This document shows, one piece after another, positions 1 to 6,545 of a stretch of 12,362 nt of DNA (position 1 is its first letter; each line of letters starts with the position of its first letter). The DNA comes from a bacterium. Its GTDB lineage: Bacteria > Fidelibacterota > Marinisomatia > Marinisomatales > JAHJCW01. The stretch spans positions 1 to 12,362 of the forward strand of contig JAUXHY010000013.1 in NCBI GenBank assembly GCA_030621275.1. Reading direction: 5' to 3'. A program made the position numbers and the translations under genes. Under the pieces are notes generated by a model. It had not been told where the DNA came from, did not search any database, and worked only from the letters and a program-made list of their open reading frames with translations.

Positions 1-146
1 AACCACCTCCAATAAATACAAGCGAATCAAAAACTGATAGAAAGAAGCGTTATATCAAATTACTGAAAAAGAATAATTGGACTAGAGCGGAGTTAGCTAG
101 GCATTTAGGTGTTAGTAGGACTTGGGTTACAAAGGTGTTGAATTGA
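1..146 (+). CDS. Helix-turn-helix protein, C-terminal fragment (5' end outside window)
   Basis: An open frame enters from the left edge (first full codon at 3) and stops at TGA 144-146, giving 47 residues with no Met, so the gene starts outside the window. A basic stretch (D-R-K-K-R-Y, local residues 12-17) leads into a helix-turn-helix: helix R28-A-E-L-A-R-H-L35, turn G36-V37-S38, recognition helix R39-T-W-V-T-K-V-L46, and the protein ends one residue later. This 'AELARHLGVSR..VT.VL' pattern is common in DNA-binding proteins, including the extreme C-termini of some large serine recombinases. What is seen is a DNA-binding tail; that it belongs to a recombinase is only a guess, because no catalytic part is in view. 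Confidence 0.6.
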   Translation, partial: PPPINTSESKTDRKKRYIKLLKKNNWTRAELARHLGVSRTWVTKVLN

Positions 147-402
147 AGGTATGATATTACCAACAAAGTAATAAAAATTAATCAGATAGGTTCTTAGTAT
201 ATTCCGCTATAAATTACATATATAGGTTATGGAAATGTGGTACGGTTTTGCCTTGTATTTTTTACTCCTCCCTTAGACAATACTATCCAAATTTACTACT
301 TTAAGTACCAATTCCAATTTCACCATTGTAATTAACGATGTGAAATAAAACCACTATTTAGGTTATAAATACTGAATTGAATGATTCTAGCAAATAGAAT
401 TA

Positions 403-428
403 CGGTTAAGTATCGCTTAATATAACCG
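403..428. repeat. Inverted repeat, possible operator
   Basis: Outer arms CGGTT (403-407) and AACCG (424-428), with a nested TTAAG (406-410)/CTTAA (416-420) pair around TATCG, form an imperfect palindrome directly before the TTGACG hexamer at 429. It lies about 110 bp upstream of the first operon gene. There is no T-tract, so it does not look like a terminator. An operator role is inference from position and symmetry only. Confidence 0.3.
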
Positions 429-489
429 TTGACGAGTTAAATAAGTATAGAAAATCAATTAACATTTTCGATAAAAAAGAAAATTAATC

Positions 490-511
490 GTGCCAATATT
501 TACAACGGCAC
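490..511. repeat. Short inverted repeat in the 5' leader
   Basis: GTGCC (490-494) and GGCAC (507-511) can pair around a 12-nt loop, 23 bp before the ATG at 535. If transcribed, it would be a small hairpin just ahead of the ribosome-binding region. The five-base arms are short enough to arise by chance. Confidence 0.2.
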
Positions 512-534
512 TTTAGAAAGATAAAGTCACGCGC

Positions 535-1662
535 ATGGGAAATAAAGCATTAGTATATAGTGAAAACGAATTTGGAAAACTTGATGGTAAGGTTGCAAAC
601 GGACTTGCTCGACATTCAGAAAAATATAAGATCCTTGGTTTAATAGATAGTACAAAAGCGGGCTTAGACGCAGGAGAATATCTTGATGGAATAAAAAATG
701 GAATACCTGTATTTGAAAGTATCGATAAGGCGATAGAGAACCTGGGGTTGGTACCTGATTATTTTATCTATGGTATTGCACCCCTTGCTTCATTTCTTGA
801 TAAGAAGCAGAGAGAAATAATTTTTTCTGCAATGGAAAAAGGGATGAATATTATAAATGGTCTACCAGAGTTTTTCGCCGAAGATAAAGAATTTATGCAA
901 AAGGCAAATGAATATGCTGTAAATATCTTTGATATAAGAAAAGCACCCCCAAGAAAGGAATTACATAATTTCTCAGGAAGAATCAATGATGTTAAAACTC
1001 CAGTAATAACTGTACTAGGAACAGATTGCGCGGTTGGTAAAAGAACAACAGCTGTAAATCTTGTTAAGTCATTGAAAAAAGAAGGTTTGAACGTATCATT
1101 TATAGCAACGGGACAGACCGGACTTCTGCAAGGCGCGAAGTACGGTATTGCAGTTGATGTTTTGACATCTGGCTTTGCTACTGGGGAAGTGGAAAATGCA
1201 ATTGTCTGTGCCAACGAAAATGACAAACCAGACATTATAATTGTTGAGGGGCAAGGCGCGCTTAGTCATCCTGCGTTTACATCGTCAAGTGCAATTATAA
1301 GGGGAGCAATGCCGAATGCAATCATCATTCAACACCCTCCAAAACGAAAGAATCGGTGCGATTATCCAAAGATACTCATGCCAACACTTGAGAGCGAGAT
1401 CAATTTATTAGAAATATTTTCTAAATCTAAGGTAATCGCAATTACTATCAATCATGAAGACATGACAAACCTCGAAGTGGATAAGGCAATATTGGAATAT
1501 GAATACAATTTTGAACTACCGTCAACCGATGTCTTGTGGCATGGTTGTGATAAACTTGTTAAAAAGTTATTCGAAGTATTTCCAAAATTGAAAAAACCTA
1601 CATTTAAAATAATTCCAATTCCTAAAAATCCTATAATTAAAGTATTTCCGATAAAACAATAG
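535..1662 (+). CDS. DUF1611 family protein, DgcN-like (probable D-amino-acid N-acetyltransferase)
   Basis: 375 residues, about the normal family length. An N-terminal Rossmann-like domain (about 1-140) precedes a P-loop-type domain with G162-T-D-C-A-V-G-K169-R-T-T172 and a second conserved block V237-E-G-Q-G-A-L-S-H245-P; both are hallmarks of DUF1611. The characterised family member, DgcN of marine bacteria and haloarchaea, makes N-acetyl-D-glutamate from D-glutamate, and the usual neighbour is an enolase-superfamily epimerase (DgcA). Here the next gene, 14 bp on, is instead a PLP racemase, followed by a D,D-dipeptidase, which supports a role in D-amino-acid metabolism. No signal peptide or membrane segment, so cytoplasmic. 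The ATG at 535 has only a weak AGAAAG element upstream. Family assignment is firm; substrate and exact reaction are inferred. It looks less AT-rich than the two genes after it. Confidence 0.85.
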   Translation: MGNKALVYSENEFGKLDGKVANGLARHSEKYKILGLIDSTKAGLDAGEYLDGIKNGIPVFESIDKAIENLGLVPDYFIYGIAPLASFLDKKQREIIFSAMEKGMNIINGLPEFFAEDKEFMQKANEYAVNIFDIRKAPPRKELHNFSGRINDVKTPVITVLGTDCAVGKRTTAVNLVKSLKKEGLNVSFIATGQTGLLQGAKYGIAVDVLTSGFATGEVENAIVCANENDKPDIIIVEGQGALSHPAFTSSSAIIRGAMPNAIIIQHPPKRKNRCDYPKILMPTLESEINLLEIFSKSKVIAITINHEDMTNLEVDKAILEYEYNFELPSTDVLWHGCDKLVKKLFEVFPKLKKPTFKIIPIPKNPIIKVFPIKQ

Positions 1663-1676
1663 CAAGCATTTCTGAC

Positions 1677-2732
1677 ATGTTAACCCCAAGAATAGAGATC
1701 AACCTTGGAAAAATTGCCCATAATGCAAAAAGATTGAAAGAACTTTATGCTTCAAAAGGTATTGATGTAATTGGAGTTACAAAAGTAGTTTGCGGAGATA
1801 CTAAGATTGCGAATACTTTAGTGAAAAGCGGAATAAACATTCTTGCCGATTCAAGAATTGTTAATATCGAGAAAATGTGTGAAGCAGGCATACAAGCTCA
1901 ATTTCTCTTACTAAGAACTATTTATAGCCAAGCGAACGATGTTGTGCTGTATGCTGGAATTAGTCTTAATTCGGAACTTTCTGTAATTAAAGAGCTTTCA
2001 AAATGTGCAGTAAAACAAGATACTAAACATAAAATTATATTAATGGTGGAGTTGGGAGATTTAAGAGAAGGAATAATGCCGTCTGATTTGGATAATGCCA
2101 TTAAAGAAGTAATAAGGTTGAAAGGGATTGAGTTAGTAGGTATCGGAACAAATTTAGCTTGTTTCGGGGGAATAAAACCTGATGAAAAAAAAATGGAACT
2201 TTTGTCCTCAATTGCAAAAAATATTGAAGATAAGTTCAAATTAAAATTAGAGTATGTTTCAGGAGGAAATTCTGCCAATTATAATTGGTTCATGTCAACG
2301 AAGGATGTGGGTGAAGTCAATAATATAAGACTTGGTGAATCCATATTTTTGGGATGTGAAACTCTTGATAGAAAACCAATACCAAATTTGTTTACGGATG
2401 CCTTTACTTTAATTGCAGAAGTTATTGAATCAAAAACAAAGCCTTCTTTACCCTATGGAAATGTTTATCAGGATGCTTTTGGAAATACTCCAAAATTTAT
2501 TGACCGTGGTTTAACAAAAAGAATTTTACTCGGAGTTGGTTTACAAGATGTTTTAGTTTTAGGTCTAACTCCTATGTTGGATATTGATATTTTAGGAGCA
2601 AGTAGTGACCATCTCGTCGTTGATGTGAAGAAGTTAGAATTAAAAGTAGGAAATGAGTTGGAGTTTGATTTGAATTACGGAGCATTACTCTCAGCAATGA
2701 CCTCTCCATATATAATTAAAAAATATAAATAA
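1677..2732 (+). CDS. Alanine/ornithine racemase (Orr) family PLP-dependent racemase
   Basis: 351 residues of the fold-type III (alanine-racemase N-terminal) TIM-barrel class, with its closest recognisable match in the Orr branch. The PLP lysine is K36 in 'GVTKVVCGD', followed by the typical 'ADSRI.N' strand, 'MVELGDLREGI', 'GIGTNLACFGG' and the phosphate-binding 'VSGGNSAN'; 'NNIRLGESIFLG' completes the pattern. Characterised relatives interconvert D- and L-ornithine or other basic amino acids, whereas classical Alr enzymes act on alanine. The sequence does not settle which amino acid is used here. It is cytoplasmic and sits 14 bp after the DUF1611 gene and 3 bp before the dipeptidase gene, so the three are almost certainly cotranscribed. 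There is no clear Shine-Dalgarno site before the ATG, so reinitiation is possible. An L- or D-amino acid made here could feed, or be drained by, the DUF1611 enzyme. Confidence 0.88.
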   Translation: MLTPRIEINLGKIAHNAKRLKELYASKGIDVIGVTKVVCGDTKIANTLVKSGINILADSRIVNIEKMCEAGIQAQFLLLRTIYSQANDVVLYAGISLNSELSVIKELSKCAVKQDTKHKIILMVELGDLREGIMPSDLDNAIKEVIRLKGIELVGIGTNLACFGGIKPDEKKMELLSSIAKNIEDKFKLKLEYVSGGNSANYNWFMSTKDVGEVNNIRLGESIFLGCETLDRKPIPNLFTDAFTLIAEVIESKTKPSLPYGNVYQDAFGNTPKFIDRGLTKRILLGVGLQDVLVLGLTPMLDIDILGASSDHLVVDVKKLELKVGNELEFDLNYGALLSAMTSPYIIKKYK

Positions 2733-2735
2733 CCT

Positions 2736-3413
2736 ATGACTCCAAAAGAATATTGTGAATTAGTTGAACGATTAGACCGTTTTCAAAAGCAACTTATCCG
2801 AACTATTATCATTAATGATGACAATTCCCCGTTAATTAGTCTAAAAGAATCTGGATTTAATTTAATGTTTGAGCCATCTGTTAAAAAAGATTATAAATAT
2901 CTGGTCAGAAAAGCTGTCTTTGATAAAATAGGTCAAATAAGTAAAATTTTAGATAAGAAAGATAAAATACTGATTATTCGTTCTGTATGGAGATCATTTG
3001 CACATCAAAAACTTTTACGGGACAGAAGGGTTAAAATTATAAAAAAAGATCATCCTAATAAATCATTAGAAGAAATAAGTAATATAGTTTCTTATTTTAT
3101 TGCTCCGGAAGAAAAATCAATGCATTCAACCGGTGGGGCTGTAGATGCCTTAATATATGATTTAAAAAAAGATGCTGTAATGGATTTTGGGAATAATGAC
3201 GGATTACATTTAGAACTAAATAAAACATGTTATCCCTTTCATCCCGATATTACATCGCAAGTAAGAAAGAACAGAGAATTACTTATAAGTCTCTTTGATA
3301 AAGAAGATTTTGTAGTTGATCCGAAAGAATACTGGCACTTTGATTATGGAAATGTAATTTGGGCATTAGAGAAAAGAAAGAAACACGCAATATATGGTAT
3401 TATTGCAAGCTAA
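2736..3413 (+). CDS. D-Ala-D-Ala dipeptidase homologue (VanX/DdpX type, peptidase M15D)
   Basis: 225 residues, near the size of VanX and DdpX. The zinc motif SxHxxGxAxD is intact as S128-M-H130-S-T-G-G-A-V-D137, and the second motif ExWH is E198-Y-W-H201; H130, D137 and H201 would bind zinc and E198 act as catalytic base. R86 in 'SVWRSF' fits the transition-state arginine of VanX. Known members hydrolyse D-Ala-D-Ala in the cytoplasm, either for vancomycin resistance or to recycle murein fragments; no signal peptide is present, which agrees. There are no VanH/VanA-like genes nearby, so resistance is unlikely; a catabolic or recycling role with the two upstream genes fits better. The gap to the racemase is 3 bp, with no Shine-Dalgarno site, suggesting coupled translation. 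The gene looks very AT-rich (for example 14 G/C in bases 2881-2940). Substrate is inferred. Confidence 0.85.
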   Translation: MTPKEYCELVERLDRFQKQLIRTIIINDDNSPLISLKESGFNLMFEPSVKKDYKYLVRKAVFDKIGQISKILDKKDKILIIRSVWRSFAHQKLLRDRRVKIIKKDHPNKSLEEISNIVSYFIAPEEKSMHSTGGAVDALIYDLKKDAVMDFGNNDGLHLELNKTCYPFHPDITSQVRKNRELLISLFDKEDFVVDPKEYWHFDYGNVIWALEKRKKHAIYGIIAS

Positions 3414-3468
3414 ATAATGGATATGTTAATTGAGTATAAATAATATAATATCAATATGTTATAACTAG
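3414..3468. other. Convergent intergenic spacer without visible terminator
   Basis: The plus-strand operon ends at 3413 and the minus-strand tRNA at 3469, so two transcripts converge here. The 55 bp are almost purely A/T and contain an 8-bp direct repeat ATATGTTA (3421-3428, 3454-3461), but no GC-rich stem followed by a T-tract on either strand. Confidence 0.5.
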
Positions 3469-3541
3469 CGCCGGAGGAGGGACTCGAACCCCCGACCTGG
3501 TGGTTAACAGCCACTCGCTCTACCAACTGAGCTACTCCGGA
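3469..3541 (-). tRNA. tRNA-Asn (anticodon GTT)
   Basis: The reverse strand folds as a complete 73-nt cloverleaf: acceptor TCCGGAG, D-arm GCTC/GAGC with an AGTTGGTA loop, anticodon loop CTGTTAA with GTT at 3506-3508, variable AGGTC, T-arm GGGGG-TTCGAGT-CCCTC, and discriminator G73, usual for Asn. CCA is not encoded. Two canonical pairs are broken: T1 faces C72, and A27 faces C43. The gene follows the symporter gene by 62 bp and probably has its own promoter. Confidence 0.95.
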
Positions 3542-3565
3542 AATTGTTCTATTTACGTTCAAAAA

Positions 3566-3601
3566 GCGCGCAGAATTTATCTATAAATATTGTACTGTCA
3601 A
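3566..3601 (-). promoter_or_regulatory. Putative tRNA-Asn promoter with GC-rich discriminator
   Basis: On the minus strand, TTGACA (3601-3596) is a perfect -35 box; 16 bp later comes TAAATT (3579-3574) as a fair -10 box, directly followed by CTGCGCGC (3573-3566). A GC-rich discriminator at the start point is typical of stable-RNA promoters under stringent control. Transcription would start near 3567, about 26 nt before the tRNA. Consensus boxes in this phylum may differ from the E. coli ones used here. Confidence 0.45.
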
Positions 3602-3603
3602 AC

Positions 3604-5733
3604 CTACAATTCTTTTTCTGCTTCTAAAATCTTATCCTTAGCAAATATACCAACATTTTTTTGTTCTTCATTTATATATGCAATGCCATTTTCGTTATGA
3701 GGCTCACCATATACTGAATGAATTGATTTCAGTCCACCCAACCACTTTCGTTTATCACTTAGATATATTAAATCTCCTGGATTAGCTGCCATGGTTTGCA
3801 TATCATCTTTCGAGAAACGGATTTCATCAACGTCGCCCTCTATTACTTTATAATGAACCAAAACTTTTTCACCTTCAGCATCATTTGGTTCACTGCCTTT
3901 AAAGAACCTACGCGCATCAGGTATACTTGATGCGACAAGACCTTTTGTATGAGTTTCAACATCATATCCAACTACATAATAATTTACGACTAAAGGGAGT
4001 ATGATTATTGAAGCAACAATCAATGTAAAAATTAAATTCAAAGTACCAAGATCAATAAAGAATGAAACAATTACAACTGTATAAATAATCGATAAAATCG
4101 ATGTTAGTGTTGTCATTATCATATTAGTATTCGGCAATCTTCGTACCCATTTTACGAATTGATGTTGTAATCCGGTTGTCCAAACTGTTAATACAGCTAC
4201 ACCAGCACATACTACTATATTATACAATGCGCGGATATATGTATAAGGATGGTCAGGATTTAATGTTATACCATGATCAAAGGGTGCTATTAATACTCCT
4301 GGATATTTTGCACCTAGTAACATTAATGCTACACCACCTAAAAATGTTGTAATTACACCTGCAGGTGTAAACTTTTTCCAAAAAACACCGAAAAATATCG
4401 CTATCACTAACGGTGGCGTAAGTGTAGAGTGAAAATATCCATGAGCTTCGTAAACAGTTGGAAAACTATTGAATGGATAGACAGCTAACACACCAAGCGC
4501 AGTTATTCCCATTGAAGCAATTCTAGCGACTCCAAGCTCACGACGTTCAGTTACTTGTTTACTAGTAACTTTTTTGCTTAATAACCCTTTAATCGGTCGA
4601 TATACATCATTAACAAAAATTGCCGAGGTTGCGTTAATTAAAGTATCAACAGTGCTCATCAATGCAGCAGTTAACGCCGCCATAATAAAACCGAATATAA
4701 TAGGACTTGATAATATAATATTAGCAACAACTACGAATATTTGATCCGGTGATGAAAACGGACTTACTGTTTCAGGACTAACCACACTAATGGCTTTCCC
4801 TACCCAACCGGCATTTCCAACAACTATTGCTGAAATTGGTAAAACAAATAAAATATTAATTGCCGCCGCTTTACGTCCCTCATTCACGCTTTTACAAGCC
4901 ATAAATCGCATTAATAAACCTTGATTCATAAATAAGAATCCAATTGAACCGGCGATACCATCTTGCCAAAATATTCCGGCAAAATTGAAATCAGGCGGAC
5001 GATTAAAATCAGCCAATGGCATTCGCCATGAAACCGGTAGTAAATCCCAAAACGCTTGGAAACCGCCTAAATATGTTATGCCAAAAAAGAAAAGCAATAA
5101 TCCGGCGAATAACAGTATAAATCCCTGTAAAAGATCTGTAAAAATAACAGCAGTTTGTCCACCAAAAGTAATATATATGCCCGTAATAACGGCTATAACA
5201 GTAATAACTCCCATCAGTGTAACGGGTAAATTAACTCCCAATAATGCAAAAGATTGAGGAAGTAATGGAATCATTGCTTTACCCAATGTTAAAAAACCAA
5301 TTCCAATATATCCGATCATATAAACTAACAACAATATTGTTGCTATAAATCGCGATGATGGGCTAAATCGTTTTTCGAAATATTCGGGAATTGAACGCAC
5401 TTTGGAGTAAACAATAATTGGTAACCAACCAAACAGAAAAAATGGTACAAAAAACCAATCATTGATATATGTCATTGTTGAAGATAAACCGTGCTCAAAT
5501 CCTTTTGCGGAATATTTTACAAAGCTATGGCTACCAACTCCTGTAGCAACAATAGACATCGTTATCAACCACCAAGAAAACCGTCGACCGCCAAAAAAGA
5601 AATCGGTTGTGGACCGTGTATATCTTCCAAAATAACTTCCAAAAAGCATGATAACAGCAAAATAAACTATCATCACAATCCAAACGGTTGATGAACCAAT
5701 ACTATGAAAAGTAATTTCTCCTACTTGTTCCAT
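3604..5733 (-). CDS. Sodium:solute symporter family protein (SSF/SLC5) with soluble C-terminal tail
   Basis: 709 residues from the chosen start. About 13 or more hydrophobic helices fill most of the protein, with family signatures: the unwound TM1 region 'SIVATGVGSHSF' (near 60-71), 'SIPEYFEKRF', and in TM8 M359-S-T-V-D363, matching the Na2-site serine pair of vSGLT (here S360, T361), followed by 'NDVYRP'. Family members take up sugars, amino acids, organic acids or vitamins with Na+; the substrate cannot be read here. After the last helix a hydrophilic tail of about 110 residues probably folds on the cytoplasmic side. The frame is open back to 5802, but translation most likely begins at the double ATG: GAGG (5739-5742) lies 5 nt before ATG 5733 and only 2 nt before ATG 5736. 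The upstream gene's TGA overlaps these ATGs, so the pair is translationally coupled. Confidence 0.88.
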   Translation of the reverse strand: MEQVGEITFHSIGSSTVWIVMIVYFAVIMLFGSYFGRYTRSTTDFFFGGRRFSWWLITMSIVATGVGSHSFVKYSAKGFEHGLSSTMTYINDWFFVPFFLFGWLPIIVYSKVRSIPEYFEKRFSPSSRFIATILLLVYMIGYIGIGFLTLGKAMIPLLPQSFALLGVNLPVTLMGVITVIAVITGIYITFGGQTAVIFTDLLQGFILLFAGLLLFFFGITYLGGFQAFWDLLPVSWRMPLADFNRPPDFNFAGIFWQDGIAGSIGFLFMNQGLLMRFMACKSVNEGRKAAAINILFVLPISAIVVGNAGWVGKAISVVSPETVSPFSSPDQIFVVVANIILSSPIIFGFIMAALTAALMSTVDTLINATSAIFVNDVYRPIKGLLSKKVTSKQVTERRELGVARIASMGITALGVLAVYPFNSFPTVYEAHGYFHSTLTPPLVIAIFFGVFWKKFTPAGVITTFLGGVALMLLGAKYPGVLIAPFDHGITLNPDHPYTYIRALYNIVVCAGVAVLTVWTTGLQHQFVKWVRRLPNTNMIMTTLTSILSIIYTVVIVSFFIDLGTLNLIFTLIVASIIILPLVVNYYVVGYDVETHTKGLVASSIPDARRFFKGSEPNDAEGEKVLVHYKVIEGDVDEIRFSKDDMQTMAANPGDLIYLSDKRKWLGGLKSIHSVYGEPHNENGIAYINEEQKNVGIFAKDKILEAEKEL

Positions 5734-6035
5734 CATGACCTCGCTTTCTTGATAAATCCAAAATAAATAAATCCTAATGATGTAATCATGAATATAATCC
5801 AAATTAAAAGACTTACATTCAGACTAAGGATTTCTAAAGCGGCCAAATTCCATAACGCATGCATAACCATAAACCAGATAAAACCAAATATTAATACAAC
5901 AAACCAATTCTTGTGCCCTGGTCGTTTTAAATCTAAAGAGCCACTTTTGATTGTAATTATCAAACCGCTACCAAACAATAATCCGCCCACTCCGTATAAA
6001 TATATATAAGGTAGCCAAGCGTGTGAAAAAGGCAT
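5733..6035 (-). CDS. Small three-helix membrane protein coupled to the symporter
   Basis: 100 residues with three strong hydrophobic segments (about 9-28, 44-66 and 73-94) and a basic end K-K-A-R, which suggests an inside C-terminus and an outside N-terminus. I do not recognise a named family. Its stop codon overlaps the symporter start (ATGATG), a strong sign that the two are made in fixed ratio. Small membrane subunits encoded beside SSF transporters are known elsewhere (for example YhdT beside PanF), so an accessory or chaperone subunit is a reasonable inference. It has a good Shine-Dalgarno site (AGGAG, 6042-6046) placed within the end of the HIT gene, whose stop is 1 bp upstream of this start. 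W, M and H residues in the second segment (W-F-M-V-M-H-A-L-W-N) could be functional. Confidence 0.75.
   Translation of the reverse strand: MPFSHAWLPYIYLYGVGGLLFGSGLIITIKSGSLDLKRPGHKNWFVVLIFGFIWFMVMHALWNLAALEILSLNVSLLIWIIFMITSLGFIYFGFIKKARS
5739..5742 (-). promoter_or_regulatory. Shine-Dalgarno site that decides the symporter start
   Basis: GAGG on the minus strand is 5 nt from ATG 5733, 2 nt from ATG 5736, and lies downstream of the far start at 5802. It lies inside the last codons of the preceding small gene, which favours coupled initiation at 5733 or 5736. Confidence 0.5.
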
Positions 6036-6036
6036 C

Positions 6037-6543
6037 TTAATCTCCTATTAGTTTTATCTTTTCAAAATGCGGTTTTAACTCGTCATAAGTTTCAAGTAAA
6101 CTTTCGACCATTACTTTTGTATGTCCAATCACAGGCATAAAATTTGTATCGCCTAACCATCTTGGTACAACATGAAAATGAATATGATCTTTTATACCTG
6201 CTCCGCCTATAGCACCAATGTTTGCTCCGAAATTAAATCCTTCTGCATTCATCGTCATTTTTATTATTCTCATAGACTCATTAGCAAGATACATCATTTC
6301 ATTAGATACTTGTGGGGATAATTCCAATGTTGTATCTACATGTTCATATGGCGCAATTAACAGATGGGCATTATTGTAGGGATATAAATTCATTAATACA
6401 AAAGAATTTGCACCTCTGAACAACACAAGAGCATCTCTATCTTGATCACTTGTACTTTTTTTGCAGAAGACACAACCCTCTTCTTTGGGGTTGCGAATAT
6501 AGTCCATTCGCCAAGGCGACCACAATCTTGATCGTTCAGTCAA
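6037..6543 (-). CDS. HIT family protein, Ap4A phosphorylase-like
   Basis: 168 residues. The histidine triad is H120-I-H122-F-H124-V-V-P-R-W, with H122 the expected nucleophile. 'LWSPWRMDYI' at the N-terminus, 'NLYPYNNAHLLIAPYEHV' and the C-terminal 'GDTNFMPVIGHTKV' match the Ap4A phosphorylase branch typified by mycobacterial Rv2613c, which splits diadenosine tetraphosphate with phosphate to ADP and ATP. C24 and C27 (C-V-F-C) look like half of a zinc site seen in related HIT proteins. It begins with TTG (6543-6541); the only nearby ATG would remove the conserved 'LWSPWR' block, so TTG is preferred. No good Shine-Dalgarno site is visible, and the gene is only 2 bp after the EF-G-like stop, so reinitiation is likely. 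Cytoplasmic. Exact nucleotide substrate is not proven. Confidence 0.88.
   Translation of the reverse strand: MTERSRLWSPWRMDYIRNPKEEGCVFCKKSTSDQDRDALVLFRGANSFVLMNLYPYNNAHLLIAPYEHVDTTLELSPQVSNEMMYLANESMRIIKMTMNAEGFNFGANIGAIGGAGIKDHIHFHVVPRWLGDTNFMPVIGHTKVMVESLLETYDELKPHFEKIKLIGD
6042..6046 (-). promoter_or_regulatory. Shine-Dalgarno site of the small membrane protein gene
   Basis: AGGAG on the minus strand, 6 nt before ATG 6035, embedded in the last codons of the HIT gene. Confidence 0.6.
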
Positions 6544-6545
6544 TT

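Larger units (their letters stand above)
147..534. other. Gene-free spacer, AT-rich
   Basis: This 388-bp stretch separates the HTH fragment from the D-amino-acid operon. I see no credible coding frame on either strand. It holds two short inverted repeats (403-428 and 490-511, listed separately) and a TTGACG hexamer at 429-434 with no convincing -10 box 16-18 bp downstream. The promoter of the following operon must lie here if the operon is transcribed separately, but I cannot place it. Confidence 0.6.

Noticed and set aside
266..273. CTCCTCCC as a partial copy of the tRNA-Asn 3' end (att site)
   Set aside because: Only about 7 bases match and the orientation is wrong for a direct attachment repeat.
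229..276. 15-codon peptide frame in the left spacer
   Set aside because: Too short, with no ribosome site and no sign of conservation; expected by chance.
768..1235. 155-codon open frame on the minus strand inside the DUF1611 gene
   Set aside because: It lies wholly antisense to a gene with clear family motifs, and its translation has no recognisable domain.
1922..2278. 118-codon minus-strand frame inside the racemase gene
   Set aside because: Antisense shadow of a well-supported gene, serine/isoleucine-rich with no motif.
2736..3413. Vancomycin-resistance gene cluster
   Set aside because: No VanH, VanA/B ligase or VanRS-like genes are present; only a VanX-fold enzyme in a D-amino-acid operon.
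3421..3461. Intrinsic terminator between the convergent units
   Set aside because: Only an A/T-only direct repeat is present, with no GC-containing stem and T-tract.
5734..5802. Start of the symporter at 5802
   Set aside because: It would overlap the small membrane protein by about 70 bp and add a tail with no family match; the double ATG at 5736/5733 with GAGG is better.
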